Assembly: GCA_963978545.1 (NCBI GenBank)
Contig: OZ021723.1
Span: 100,844,002-100,908,001 of the forward strand
Reading direction: 5' to 3'
Length of the DNA stretch: 64,000 nucleotides
Origin: Linyphia triangularis
Taxonomy: Eukaryota; Arthropoda; Arachnida; Araneae; Linyphiidae
The notes beneath the pieces are model-generated. The model ran no database searches and was not told the DNA's origin. It saw only the letters and a program-made list of their open reading frames with translations. The translations under genes and the position numbers were made by a program. Position 1 is the stretch's first letter; the number at the start of each line of letters is the position of its first letter. Below are positions 38,180 through 52,100 of the stretch, piece by piece.

Positions 38180-40106
38180 AAGCTTCAATTTAGCCAAAGG
38201 AAAAAAAATTGAGATTTTTACTTTTTGAAAAATAATTCATTGAATATCGTCCCCCATGTACTTTCAATACGTGAAATTTGCATTTCTTGACATTGAGCAG
38301 TAAAATGTAGTTATAATGACGATTCGATTGTGGAAATTGATTGGGGTGATGATTTTTATGACACAAGGTGCAAAAAGATCGTAAAATTTCGAAAATTGCA
38401 AAGTTTGAAATTTCCTATACAATTAACATGGGGAAAATTGAAAATGAAAAATATTTAAACTGCACAGATTTGGACCAACCTTTGACCATCTTCACATTTT
38501 TTTTATGCTATAAATTTGGAAATGGAGATTCTAATATATAAAAGCTTCAATTTCGCCAAAGGAAAAAAAATTGAGATTTTTACTTTTTGAAAAATAATTC
38601 ATTGAATATCGTCCCCCATGTACTTTCAATACGTGAAATTTGCATTTCTTGACATTGAGCAGTAAAATGTAGTTATAATGACGATTCGATTGTGGAAATT
38701 GATTGGGGTGATGATTTTTATGACACAAGGTGCAAAAAGATCGTAAATTTTCGAAAATTGCAAAGTTTGAAATTTCCTATACATTTAACATGGGAAATTT
38801 GAAAATGAAAAATATTTAAACTGCACAGATTTGGACTAACCTTTGACCATCTTCACATTTTTTTTATGCTATAAATTTGGAAATGGAGATTCTAATATAT
38901 AAAAGCTTCAATTTCGACAAAGGAAAAAAAATTGAGATTTTTACTTTTTGAAAAATAATTCATTGAATATCGTCCCCCATGTACTTTCAATACGTGAAAT
39001 TTGCATTTCTTGACATTGAGCAGTAAAATGTAGTTATAATGACGATTTGATTGTGGAAATTGATTGGGGTGATGATTTTTATGACACAAGGTGCAAAAAG
39101 ATCGTAAAATTTTGAAAATTGAAATTTCCTATACAATTATCATGGGGAAAATGGAAAATGAAAATTATTTAAACTGCACAGATTTGGACCAACCTTTGAC
39201 CATCTTCACATTTTTTTATGCTATAAATTTGGAAATGGAGATTCTAATATATAAAAGCTTCAATTTCGCCAAAGGAAAAAAAATTGAGATTTTTACTTTT
39301 TGAAAAATAATTCATTGAATATCGTCCCCCATGTATTTTCAATACGTGAAATTTCCATTTCTTGACATTGAGCAGTAAAATGTAGTTATAATGACGATTC
39401 GATTGTGGAAATTGATTGGGGTGATGATTTTTATGACACAAGGTGTAAAAAGATTGTGAAAATTGAAAAATTTGAAATTTCCCATACAATTAACATGAGA
39501 AAATTAATGATGAAAAACTTTTAAACTGCACAGATTTGGACCAACCTTTGACCATCTTCACATTTTTTTTATGCTATAAATTTGGAAATGGAGATTCTAA
39601 TATATAAAAGCTTCAATTTCGCCAAAGGAAAAAAAATTGAGATTTTTACTTTTTGAAAAATAATTCATTGAATATCGTCCCCCATGTACTTTCAATACGT
39701 GAAATTTGCATTTCTTGACATTGAGCAGTAAAATGTTGTTATAATGACGATTTGATTGTGGAAATTGATTGGGGTGATGATTTTTATGACACAAGGTGCA
39801 AAAAGATCGTAAAATTTTGAAAATTGAAATTTCCTATACAATTATCATGGGGAAAATGGAAAATGAAAATTATTTAAACTGCACAGATTTGGACCAACCT
39901 TTGACCATCTTCACATTTTTTTTATGCTATAAATTTGGAAATGTAGATTCTAATATATAAAAGCTTCAATTTCGCCAAAGGAAAAAAAATTGAGATTTTT
40001 ACTTTTTGAAAAATAATTCATTGAATATCGTCCCCCATGTACTTTCAATACGTGAAATTTGCATTTCTTGACATTGAGCAGTAAAATGTAGTTATAATGA
40101 CGATTC

Positions 40107-43100
40107 GATTGTGGAAATTGATTGGGGTGATGATTTTTATGACACAAGGTGCAAAAAGATCGTAAAATTTCGAAAATTGCAAAGTTTGAAATTTCCTATA
40201 CAATTAACATGGGGAAAATTGAAAATGAAAAATATTTAAACTGCACATATTTGGACCAACCTTTGACCATCTTCACATTTTTTTTATGCTATAAATTTGG
40301 AAATGGAGATTCTAATATATAAAAGCTTCAATTTCGCCAAAGGAAAAAAAATTGAGATTTTTACTTTTTGAAAAATAATTCATTGAATATCGTCCCCCAT
40401 GTACTTTCAATACGTGAAATTTGCATTTCTTGACATTGAGCAGTAAAATGTAGTTATAATGACGATTCGATTGTGGAAATTGATTGGGGTGATGATTTTT
40501 GTGACACAATGTGCAAAAAGATTGTGAAAATTGAAAAATTTGAAATTTCCCATACAATTAAAATGGGAAAATTAAAGATGAAAAACTTTTAAACCGAACA
40601 GATTTGGACCAAACTTTGACCACCTTCGCATTTTTTTTATGTTAAAAAATTGGAAATGTAGATTCTCCAATATAAAAGCTTCAATTTCGCCAAAGGAAAA
40701 AAAATTGAGATTTTTACTTTTTGAAAAATAATTCATTGAATATCGTCCCCCATGTATTTTCAATACGTGAAATTTGCATTTCTTGACATTGAGCAGTAAA
40801 ATGTAGTTATAATGACGATTCGATTGTGGAAATTGATTGGGGTGATGATTTTTATGACACAAGGTGCAAAAAGATCGTAAATTTTCGAAAATTGCAAAGT
40901 TTGAAATTTCCTATACATTTAACATGGGAAATTTGAAAATGAAAAATATTTAAACTGCACAGATTTGGACTAACCTTTGACCATCTTCACATTTTTTTTA
41001 TGCTATAAATTTGGAAATGGAGATTCTAATATATAAAAGCTTCAATTTCGCCAAAGGAAAAAAAATTGAGATTTTTACTTTTTGAAAAATAATTCATTGA
41101 ATATCGTCCCCCATGTATTTTCAATACGTGAAATTTCCATTTCTTGACATTGAGCAGTAAAATGTAGTTATAATGACGATTCGATTGTGGAAATTGATTG
41201 GGGTGATGATTTTTATGACACAAGGTGTAAAAAGATTGTGAAAATTGAAAAATTTGAAATTTCCCATACAATTAACATGGGAAAATTAATGATGAAAAAC
41301 TTTTAAACTGCACAGATTTGGACCAACCTTTGACCATCTTCACATTTTTTTTATGCTATAAATTTGGAAATGGAGATTCGCCTATATAAAAGCTTCAATT
41401 TCGCCAAAGGAAAAAAAATTGAGATTTTTACTTTTTGAAAAATAATTCATTGAATATCGTCCCCCATGTACTTTCAATACGTGAAATTTGCATTTCTTGA
41501 CATTGAGCAGTAAAATGTAGTTATAATGACGATTCGATTGTGGAAATTGATTGGGGTGATGATTTTTATGACACAAGGTGCAAAAAGATCGTAAATTTTC
41601 GAAAATTGCAAAGTTTGAAATTTCCTATACATTTAACATGGGAAATTTGAAAATGAAAAATATTACAACTGCACAGATTTGGACTAACCTTTGACCATCT
41701 TCACATTTTTTTTATGCTATAAATTTGGAAATGGAGATTCTAATATATAAAAGCTTCAATTTCGCCAAAGGAAAAAAAATTGAGATTTTTACTTTTTGAA
41801 AAATAATTCATTGAATATCGTCCCCCATGTATTTTCAATACGTGAAATTTGCATTTCTTGACATTGAGCAGTAAAATGTAGTTATAATGACGATTTGATT
41901 GTGGAAATTGATTATTGTGATGATTTTTATGACACAAGGTGCAAAAAGATCGTAAAATTTTGAAAATTGAAATTTCCTATACAATTATCATGGGGAAAAT
42001 GGAAAATGAAAATTATTTAAACTGCACAGATTTGGACCAACCTTTGACCATCTTCACATTTTTTTATGCTATAAATTTGGAAATGGAGATTCTAATATAT
42101 AAAAGCTTCAATTTCGCCAAAGGAAAAAAAATTGAGATTTTTACTTTTTGAAAAATAATTCATTGAATATCGTCCCCCATGTATTTTCAATACGTGAAAT
42201 TTCCATTTCTTGACATTGAGCAGTAAAATGTAGTTATAATGACGATTCGATTGTGGAAATTGATTGGGGTGATGATTTTTATGACACAAGGTGTAAAAAG
42301 ATTGTGAAAATTGAAAAATTTGAAATTTCCCATACAATTAACATGGGAAAATTAATGATGAAAAACTTTTAAACTGCACAGATTTGGACCAACCTTTGAC
42401 CATCTTCACATTTTTTTTATGCTATAAATTTGGAAATGGAGATTCTAATATATAAAAGCTTCAATTTCGCCAAAGGAAAAAAAATTGAGATTTTTACTTT
42501 TTGAAAAATAATTCATTGAATATCGTCCCCCATGTACTTTCAATACGTGAAATTTGCATTTCTTGACATTGAGCAGTAAAATGTAGTTATAATGACGATT
42601 TGATTGTGGAAATTGATTGGGGTGATGATTTTTATGACACAAGGTGCAAAAAGATCGTAAAATTTTGAAAATTGAAATTTCCTATACAATTATCATGGGG
42701 AAAATGGAAAATGAAAATTATTTAAACTGCACAGATTTGGACCAACCTTTGACCATCTTCACATTTTTTTTATGTTATAAATTTGGAATTGGAGATTCCA
42801 ATATATAAAAGCTTCAATTTCGCCAAAGGAAAAAAAATTGAGATTTTTACTTTTTGAAAGATAATTCATTGAATATCGTCCCCCACGTACTTTCAATACG
42901 TGAAATTTGCATTTCTTGACATTAAGCAGTAAAATGTAGTTATAATGACGATTCGATTGTGGAAATTGATTGGGGTGATGATTTTTATGACACAAGGTGC
43001 AAAAAGATCGTAAAATTTCGAAAATTGCAAAGTTTGAAATTTCCTATACATTTAACATGGGAAATTTGAAAATGAAAAATATTTCAACTGCACAGATTTG

Positions 43101-46100
43101 GACTAACCTTTGACCATCTTCACATTTTTTTTATGCTATAAATTTGGAAATGGAGATTCTAATATATAAAAGCTTCAATTTCGCCAAAGGAAAAAAAATT
43201 GAGATTTTTACTTTTTGAAAAATAATTCATTGAATATCGTCCCCCATGTATTTTCAATACGTGAAATTTGCATTTCTTGACATTGAGCAGTAAAATGTAG
43301 TTATAATGACGATTTGATTGTGGAAATTGATTATTGTGATGATTTTTATGACACAAGGTGCAAAAAGATCGTAAAATTTTGAAAATTGAAATTTCCTATA
43401 CAATTATCATGGGGAAAATGGAAAATGAAAATTATTTAAACTGCACAGATTTGGACCAACCTTTGACCATCTTCACATTTTTTTATGCTATAAATTTGGA
43501 AATGGAGATTCTAATATATAAAAGCTTCAATTTCGCCAAAGGAAAAAAAATTGAGATTTTTACTTTTTGAAAAATAATTCATTGAATATCGTCCCCCATG
43601 TATTTTCAATACGTGAAATTTCCATTTCTTGACATTGAGCAGTAAAATGTAGTTATAATGACGATTCGATTGTGGAAATTGATTGGGGTGATGATTTTTA
43701 TGACACAAGGTGTAAAAAGATTGTGAAAATTGAAAAATTTGAAATTTCCCATACAATTAACATGGGAAAATTAATGATGAAAAACTTTTAAACTGCACAG
43801 ATTTGGACCAACCTTTGACCATCTTCACATTTTTTTTATGCTATAAATTTGGAAATGGAGATTCTAATATATAAAAGCTTCAATTTCGCCAAAGGAAAAA
43901 AAATTGAGATTTTTACTTTTTGAAAAATAATTCATTGAATATCGTCCCCCATGTACTTTCAATACGTGAAATTTGCATTTCTTGACATTGAGCAGTAAAA
44001 TGTAGTTATAATGACGATTTGATTGTGGAAATTGATTGGGGTGATGATTTTTATGACACAAGGTGCAAAAAGATCGTAAAATTTTGAAAATTGAAATTTC
44101 CTATACAATTATCATGGGGAAAATGGAAAATGAAAATTATTTAAACTGCACAGATTTGGACCAACCTTTGACCATCTTCACATTTTTTTTATGTTATAAA
44201 TTTGGAATTGGAGATTCCAATATATAAAAGCTTCAATTTCGCCAAAGGAAAAAAAATTGAGATTTTTACTTTTTGAAAGATAATTCATTGAATATCGTCC
44301 CCCACGTACTTTCAATACGTGAAATTTGCATTTCTTGACATTAAGCAGTAAAATGTAGTTATAATGACGATTCGATTGTGGAAATTGATTGGGGTGATGA
44401 TTTTTATGACACAAGGTGCAAAAAGATCGTAAAATTTCGAAAATTGCAAAGTTTGAAATTTCCTATACAATTAACATGGGGAAAATTGAAAATGAAAAAT
44501 ATTTAAACTGCACATATTTGGACCAACCTTTGACCATCTTCACATTTTTTTTATGCTATAAATTTGGAAATGGAGATTCTAATATATAAAAGCTTCAATT
44601 TCGCCAAAGGAAAAAAAATTGAGATTTTTACTTTTTGAAAAATAATTCATTGAATATCGTCCCCCATGTACTTTCAATACGTGAAATTTGCATTTCTTGA
44701 CATTGAGCAGTAAAATGTAGTTATAATGACGATTCGATTGTGGAAATTGATTGGGGTGATGATTTTTGTGACACAATGTGCAAAAAGATTGTGAAAATTG
44801 AAAAATTTGAAATTTCCCATACAATTAACATGGGAAAATTAAAGATGAAAAACTTTTAAACCGAACAGATTTGGACCAAACTTTGACCACCTTCGCATTT
44901 TTTTTATGTTAAAAAATTGGAAATGTAGATTCTCCAATATAAAAGCTTCAATTTCGCCAAAGGAAAAAAAATTGAGATTTTTACTTTTTGAAAAATAATT
45001 CATTGAATATCGTCCCCCATGTATTTTCAATACGTGAAATTTGCATTTCTTGACATTGAGCAGTAAAATGTAGTTATAATGACGATTCGATTGTGGAAAT
45101 TGATTGGGGTGATGATTTTTATGACACAAGGTGCAAAAAGATCGTAAATTTTCGAAAATTGCAAAGTTTGAAATTTCCTATACATTTAACATGGGAAATT
45201 TGAAAATGAAAAATATTTAAACTGCACAGATTTGGACTAACCTTTGACCATCTTCACATTTTTTTATGCTATAAATTTGGAAATGGAGATTCTAATATAT
45301 AAAAGCTTCAATTTCGCCAAAGGAAAAAAAATTGAGATTTTTACTTTTTGAAAAATAATTCATTGAATATCGTCCCCCATGTATTTTCAATACGTGAAAT
45401 TTCCATTTCTTGACATTGAGCAGTAAAATGTAGTTATAATGACGATTCGATTGTGGAAATTGATTGGGGTGATGATTTTTATGACACAAGGTGTAAAAAG
45501 ATTGTGAAAATTGAAAAATTTGAAATTTCCCATACAATTAACATGGGAAAATTAATGATGAAAAACTTTTAAACTGCACAGATTTGGACCAACCTTTGAC
45601 CATCTTCACATTTTTTTTATGCTATAAATTTGGAAATGGAGATTCTAATATATAAAAGCTTCAATTTCGCCAAAGGAAAAAAAATTGAGATTTTTACTTT
45701 TTGAAAAATAATTCATTGAATATCGTCCCCCATGTACTTTCAATACGTGAAATTTGCATTTCTTGACATTGAGCAGTAAAATGTAGTTATAATGACGATT
45801 TGATTGTGGAAATTGATTGGGGTGATGATTTTTATGACACAAGGTGCAAAAAGATCGTAAAATTTTGAAAATTGAAATTTCCTATACAATTATCATGGGG
45901 AAAATGGAAAATGAAAATTATTTAAACTGCACAGATTTGGACCAACCTTTGACCATCTTCACATTTTTTTTATGTTATAAATTTGGAATTGGAGATTCCA
46001 ATATATAAAAGCTTCAATTTCGCCAAAGGAAAAAAAATTGAGATTTTTACTTTTTGAAAGATAATTCATTGAATATCGTCCCCCACGTACTTTCAATACG

Positions 46101-49100
46101 TGAAATTTGCATTTCTTGACATTAAGCAGTAAAATGTAGTTATAATGACGATTCGATTGTGGAAATTGATTGGGGTGATGATTTTTATGACACAAGGTGC
46201 AAAAAGATCGTAAAATTTCGAAAATTGCAAAGTTTGAAATTTCCTATACAATTAACATGGGGAAAATTGAAAATGAAAAATATTTAAACTGCACATATTT
46301 GGACCAACCTTTGACCATCTTCACATTTTTTTTATGCTATAAATTTGGAAATGGAGATTCTAATATATAAAAGCTTCAATTTCGCCAAAGGAAAAAAAAT
46401 TGAGATTTTTACTTTTTGAAAAATAATTCATTGAATATCGTCCCCCATGTACTTTCAATACGTGAAATTTGCATTTCTTGACATTGAGCAGTAAAATGTA
46501 GTTATAATGACGATTCGATTGTGGAAATTGATTGGGGTGATGATTTTTGTGACACAATGTGCAAAAAGATTGTGAAAATTGAAAAATTTGAAATTTCCCA
46601 TACAATTAACATGGGAAAATTAAAGATGAAAAACTTTTAAACCGAACAGATTTGGACCAAACTTTGACCACCTTCGCATTTTTTTTATGTTAAAAAATTG
46701 GAAATGTAGATTCTCCAATATAAAAGCTTCAATTTCGCCAAAGGAAAAAAAATTGAGATTTTTACTTTTTGAAAAATAATTCATTGAATATCGTCCCCCA
46801 TGTATTTTCAATACGTGAAATTTGCATTTCTTGACATTGAGCAGTAAAATGTAGTTATAATGACGATTCGATTGTGGAAATTGATTGGGGTGATGATTTT
46901 TATGACACAAGGTGCAAAAAGATCGTAAATTTTCGAAAATTGCAAAGTTTGAAATTTCCTATACATTTAACATGGGAAATTTGAAAATGAAAAATATTTA
47001 AACTGCACAGATTTGGACTAACCTTTGACCATCTTCACATTTTTTTTATGCTATAAATTTGGAAATGGAGATTCTAATATATAAAAGCTTCAATTTCGCC
47101 AAAGGAAAAAAAATTGAGATTTTTACTTTTTGAAAAATAATTCATTGAATATCGTCCCCCATGTATTTTCAATACGTGAAATTTCCATTTCTTGACATTG
47201 AGCAGTAAAATGTAGTTATAATGACGATTCGATTGTGGAAATTGATTGGGGTGATGATTTTTATGACACAAGGTGTAAAAAGATTGTGAAAATTGAAAAA
47301 TTTGAAATTTCCCATACAATTAACATGGGAAAATTAATGATGAAAAACTTTTAAACTGCACAGATTTGGACCAACCTTTGACCATCTTCACATTTTTTTT
47401 ATGCTATAAATTTGGAAATGGAGATTCTAATATATAAAAGCTTCAATTTCGCCAAAGGAAAAAAAATTGAGATTTTTACTTTTTGAAAAATAATTCATTG
47501 AATATCGTCCCCCATGTACTTTCAATACGTGAAATTTGCATTTCTTGACATTGAGCAGTAAAATGTAGTTATAATGACGATTCGATTGTGGAAATTGATT
47601 GGGGTGATGATTTTTGTGACACAATGTGCAAAAAGATTGTGAAAATTGAAAAATTTGAAATTTCCCATACAATTAACATGGGAAAATTAAAGATGAAAAA
47701 CTTTTAAACCGAACAGATTTGGACCAAACTTTGACCACCTTCGCATTTTTTTTATGTTAAAAAATTGGAAATGTAGATTCTCCAATATAAAAGCTTCAAT
47801 TTCGCCAAAGGAAAAAAAATTGAGATTTTTACTTTTTGAAAAATAATTCATTGAATATCGTCCCCCATGTATTTTCAATACGTGAAATTTGCATTTCTTG
47901 ACATTGAGCAGTAAAATGTAGTTATAATGACGATTCGATTGTGGAAATTGATTGGGTTGATGATTTTTATGACACAAGGTGCAAAAAGATCGTAAATTTT
48001 CGAAAATTGCAAAGTTTGAAATTTCCTATACATTTAACATGGGAAATTTGAAAATGAAAAATATTTAAACTGCACAGATTTGGACTAACCTTTGACCATC
48101 TTCACATTTTTTTTATGCTATAAATTTGGAAATGGAGATTCTAATATATAAAAGCTTCAATTTCGCCAAAGGAAAAAAAATTGAGATTTTTACTTTTTGA
48201 AAAATAATTCATTGAATATCGTCCCCCATGTATTTTCAATACGTGAAATTTCCATTTCTTGACATTGAGCAGTAAAATGTAGTTATAATGACGATTCGAT
48301 TGTGGAAATTGATTGGGGTGATGATTTTTATGACACAAGGTGTAAAAAGATTGTGAAAATTGAAAAATTTGAAATTTCCCATACAATTAACATGGGAAAA
48401 TTAATGATGAAAAACTTTTAAACTGCACAGATTTGGACCAACCTTTGACCATCTTCACATTTTTTTTATGCTATAAATTTGGAAATGGAGATTCTAATAT
48501 ATAAAAGCTTCAATTTCGCCAAAGGAAAAAAAATTGAGATTTTTACTTTTTGAAAAATAATTCATTGAATATCGTCCCCCATGTACTTTCAATACGTGAA
48601 ATTTGCATTTCTTGACATTGAGCAGTAAAATGTAGTTATAATGACGATTCGATTGTGGAAATTGATTGGGGTGATGATTTTTGTGACACAATGTGCAAAA
48701 AGATTGTGAAAATTGAAAAATTTGAAATTTCCCATACAATTAACATGGGAAAATTAAAGATGAAAAACTTTTAAACCGAACAGATTTGGACCAAACTTTG
48801 ACCACCTTCGCATTTTTTTTATGTTAAAAAATTGGAAATGTAGATTCTCCAATATAAAAGCTTCAATTTCGCCAAAGGAAAAAAAATTGAGATTTTTACT
48901 TTTTGAAAAATAATTCATTGAATATCGTCCCCCATGTATTTTCAATACGTGAAATTTGCATTTCTTGACATTGAGCAGTAAAATGTAGTTATAATGACGA
49001 TTCGATTGTGGAAATTGATTGGGGTGATGATTTTTATGACACAAGGTGCAAAAAGATCGTAAATTTTCGAAAATTGCAAAGTTTGAAATTTCCTATACAT

Positions 49101-52100
49101 TTAACATGGGAAATTTGAAAATGAAAAATATTTAAACTGCACAGATTTGGACTAACCTTTGACCATCTTCACATTTTTTTTATGCTATAAATTTGGAAAT
49201 GGAGATTCTAATATATAAAAGCTTCAATTTCGCCAAAGGAAAAAAAATTGAGATTTTTACTTTTTGAAAAATAATTCATTGAATATCGTCCCCCATGTAT
49301 TTTCAATACGTGAAATTTCCATTTCTTGACATTGAGCAGTAAAATGTAGTTATAATGACGATCGATTGTGGAAATTGATTGGGGTGATGATTTTTATGAC
49401 ACAAGGTGTAAAAAGATTGTGAAAATTGAAAAATTTGAAATTTCCCATACAATTAACATGGGAAAATTAATGATGAAAAACTTTTAAACTGCACAGATTT
49501 GGACCAACCTTTGACCATCTTCACATTTTTTTTATGCTATAAATTTGGAAATGGAGATTCGCCTATATAAAAGCTTCAATTTCGCCAAAGGAAAAAAAAT
49601 TGAGATTTTTACTTTTTGAAAAATAATTCATTGAATATCGTCCCCCATGTACTTTCAATACGTGAAATTTGCATTTCTTGACATTGAGCAGTAAAATGTA
49701 GTTATAATGACGATTCGATTGTGGAAATTGATTGGGGTGATGATTTTTATGACACAAGGTGCAAAAAGATCGTAAAATTTCGAAAATTGCAAAGTTTGAA
49801 ATTTCCTATACAATTAACATGGGGAAAATTGAAAATGAAAAATATTTAAACTGCACAGATTTGGACCAACCTTTGACCATCTTCACATTTTTTTTATGCT
49901 ATAAATTTGGAAATGGAGATTCTAATATATAAAAGCTTCAATTTCGCCAAAGGAAAAAAAATTGAGATTTTTACTTTTTGAAAAATAATTCATTGAATAT
50001 CGTCCCCCATGTACTTTCAATACGTGAAATTTGCATTTCTTGACATTGAGCAGTAAAATGTAGTTATAATGACGATTCGATTGTGGAAATTGATTGGGGT
50101 GATGATTTTTATGACACAAGGTGCAAAAAGATCGTAAATTTTCGAAAATTGCAAAGTTTGAAATTTCCTATACATTTAACATGGGAAATTTGAAAATGAA
50201 AAATATTTAAACTGCACAGATTTGGACTAACCTTTGACCATCTTCACATTTTTTTTATGCTATAAATTTGGAAATGGAGATTCTAATATATAAAAGCTTC
50301 AATTTCGACAAAGGAAAAAAAATTGAGATTTTTACTTTTTGAAAAATAATTCATTGAATATCGTCCCCCATGTACTTTCAATACGTGAAATTTGCATTTC
50401 TTGACATTGAGCAGTAAAATGTAGTTATAATGACGATTTGATTGTGGAAATTGATTGGGGTGATGATTTTTATGACACAAGGTGCAAAAAGATCGTAAAA
50501 TTTTGAAAATTGAAATTTCCTATACAATTATCATGGGGAAAATGGAAAATGAAAATTATTTAAACTGCACAGATTTGGACCAACCTTTCACCATCTTCAC
50601 ATTTTTTTATGCTATAAATTTGGAAATGGAGATTCTAATATATAAAAGCTTCAATTTCGCCAAAGGAAAAAAAATTGAGATTTTTACTTTTTGAAAAATA
50701 ATTCATTGAATATCGTCCCCCATGTATTTTCAATACGTGAAATTTCCATTTCTTGACATTGAGCAGTAAAATGTAGTTATAATGACGATTCGATTGTGGA
50801 AATTGATTGGGGTGATGATTTTTATGACACAAGGTGTAAAAAGATTGTGAAAATTGAAAAATTTGAAATTTCCCATACAATTAACATGAGAAAATTAATG
50901 ATGAAAAACTTTTAAACTGCACAGATTTGGACCAACCTTTGACCATCTTCACATTTTTTTTATGCTATAAATTTGGAAATGGAGATTCTAATATATAAAA
51001 GCTTCAATTTCGCCAAAGGAAAAAAAATTGAGATTTTTACTTTTTGAAAAATAATTCATTGAATATCGTCCCCCATGTACTTTCAATACGTGAAATTTGC
51101 ATTTCTTGACATTGAGCAGTAAAATGTAGTTATAATGACGATTTGATTGTGGAAATTGATTGGGGTGATGATTTTTATGACACAAGGTGCAAAAAGATCG
51201 TAAAATTTTGAAAATTGAAATTTCCTATACAATTATCATGGGGAAAATGGAAAATGAAAATTATTTAAACTGCACAGATTTGGACCAACCTTTGACCATC
51301 TTCACATTTTTTTATGCTATAAATTTGGAAATGGAGATTCTAATATATAAAAGCTTCAATTTCGCCAAAGGAAAAAAAATTGAGATTTTTACTTTTTGAA
51401 AAATAATTCATTGAATATCGTCCCCCATGTATTTTCAATACGTGAAATTTCCATTTCTTGACATTGAGCAGTAAAATGTAGTTATAATGACGATTCGATT
51501 GTGGAAATTGATTGGGGTGATGATTTTTATGACACAAGGTGTAAAAAAATTGTGAAAATTGAAAAATTTGAAATTTCCCATACAATTAACATGAGAAAAT
51601 TAATGATGAAAAACTTTTAAACTGCACAGATTTGGACCAACCTTTGACCATCTTCACATTTTTTTTATGCTATAAATTTGGAAATGGAGATTCTAATATA
51701 TAAAAGCTTCAATTTCGCCAAAGGAAAAAAAATTGAGATTTTTACTTTTTGAAAAATAATTCATTGAATATCGTCCCCCATGTACTTTCAATACGTGAAA
51801 TTTGCATTTCTTGACATTGAGCAGTAAAATGTAGTTATAATGACGATTCGATTGTGGAAATTGATTGGGGTGATGATTTTTATGACACAAGGTGCAAAAA
51901 GATCGTAAATTTTCGAAAATTGCAAAGTTTGAAATTTCCTATACATTTAACATGGGAAATTTGAAAATGAAAAATATTTAAACTGCACAGATTTGGACTA
52001 ACCTTTGACCATCTTCACATTTTTTTTATGCTATAAATTTGGAAATGGAGATTCTAATATATAAAAGCTTCAATTTCGACAAAGGAAAAAAAATTGAGAT

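Larger units (their letters stand above)
18402..40106. repeat. Giant satellite block, copy 1: 61 monomers, 21,705 bp
   Basis: Types and AAGCTT anchors: b18618 c18971 a19332 f19685 g20046 a20398 e20751 d21104 g21465 a21817 e22170 d22523 b22885 c23238 a23598 e23951 d24304 b24666 c25019 a25380 b25733 c26086 a26447 b26800 c27153 a27514 f27866 e28228 e'28589 a28941 e29294 a29646 e29999 e'30360 b30712 c31065 e31426 e31787 b32139 c32492 a32853 h33206 a33558 e33911 d34264 b34626 c34979 a35340 h35693 a36045 e36398 d36751 b37113 c37466 a37827 f38180 e38542 e'38903 a39255 e39608 e39961. Private variants: aaaatggg near 18855, gggttgatg near 26252, a 1-bp deletion (gacgatcgatt) near 27658, tttcacc near 28884, aaatattgag near 31451, cagtacg near 35066, ggtgattc near 37811, tttagcc near 38192, atgttgttat near 39736. 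Confidence 0.93.
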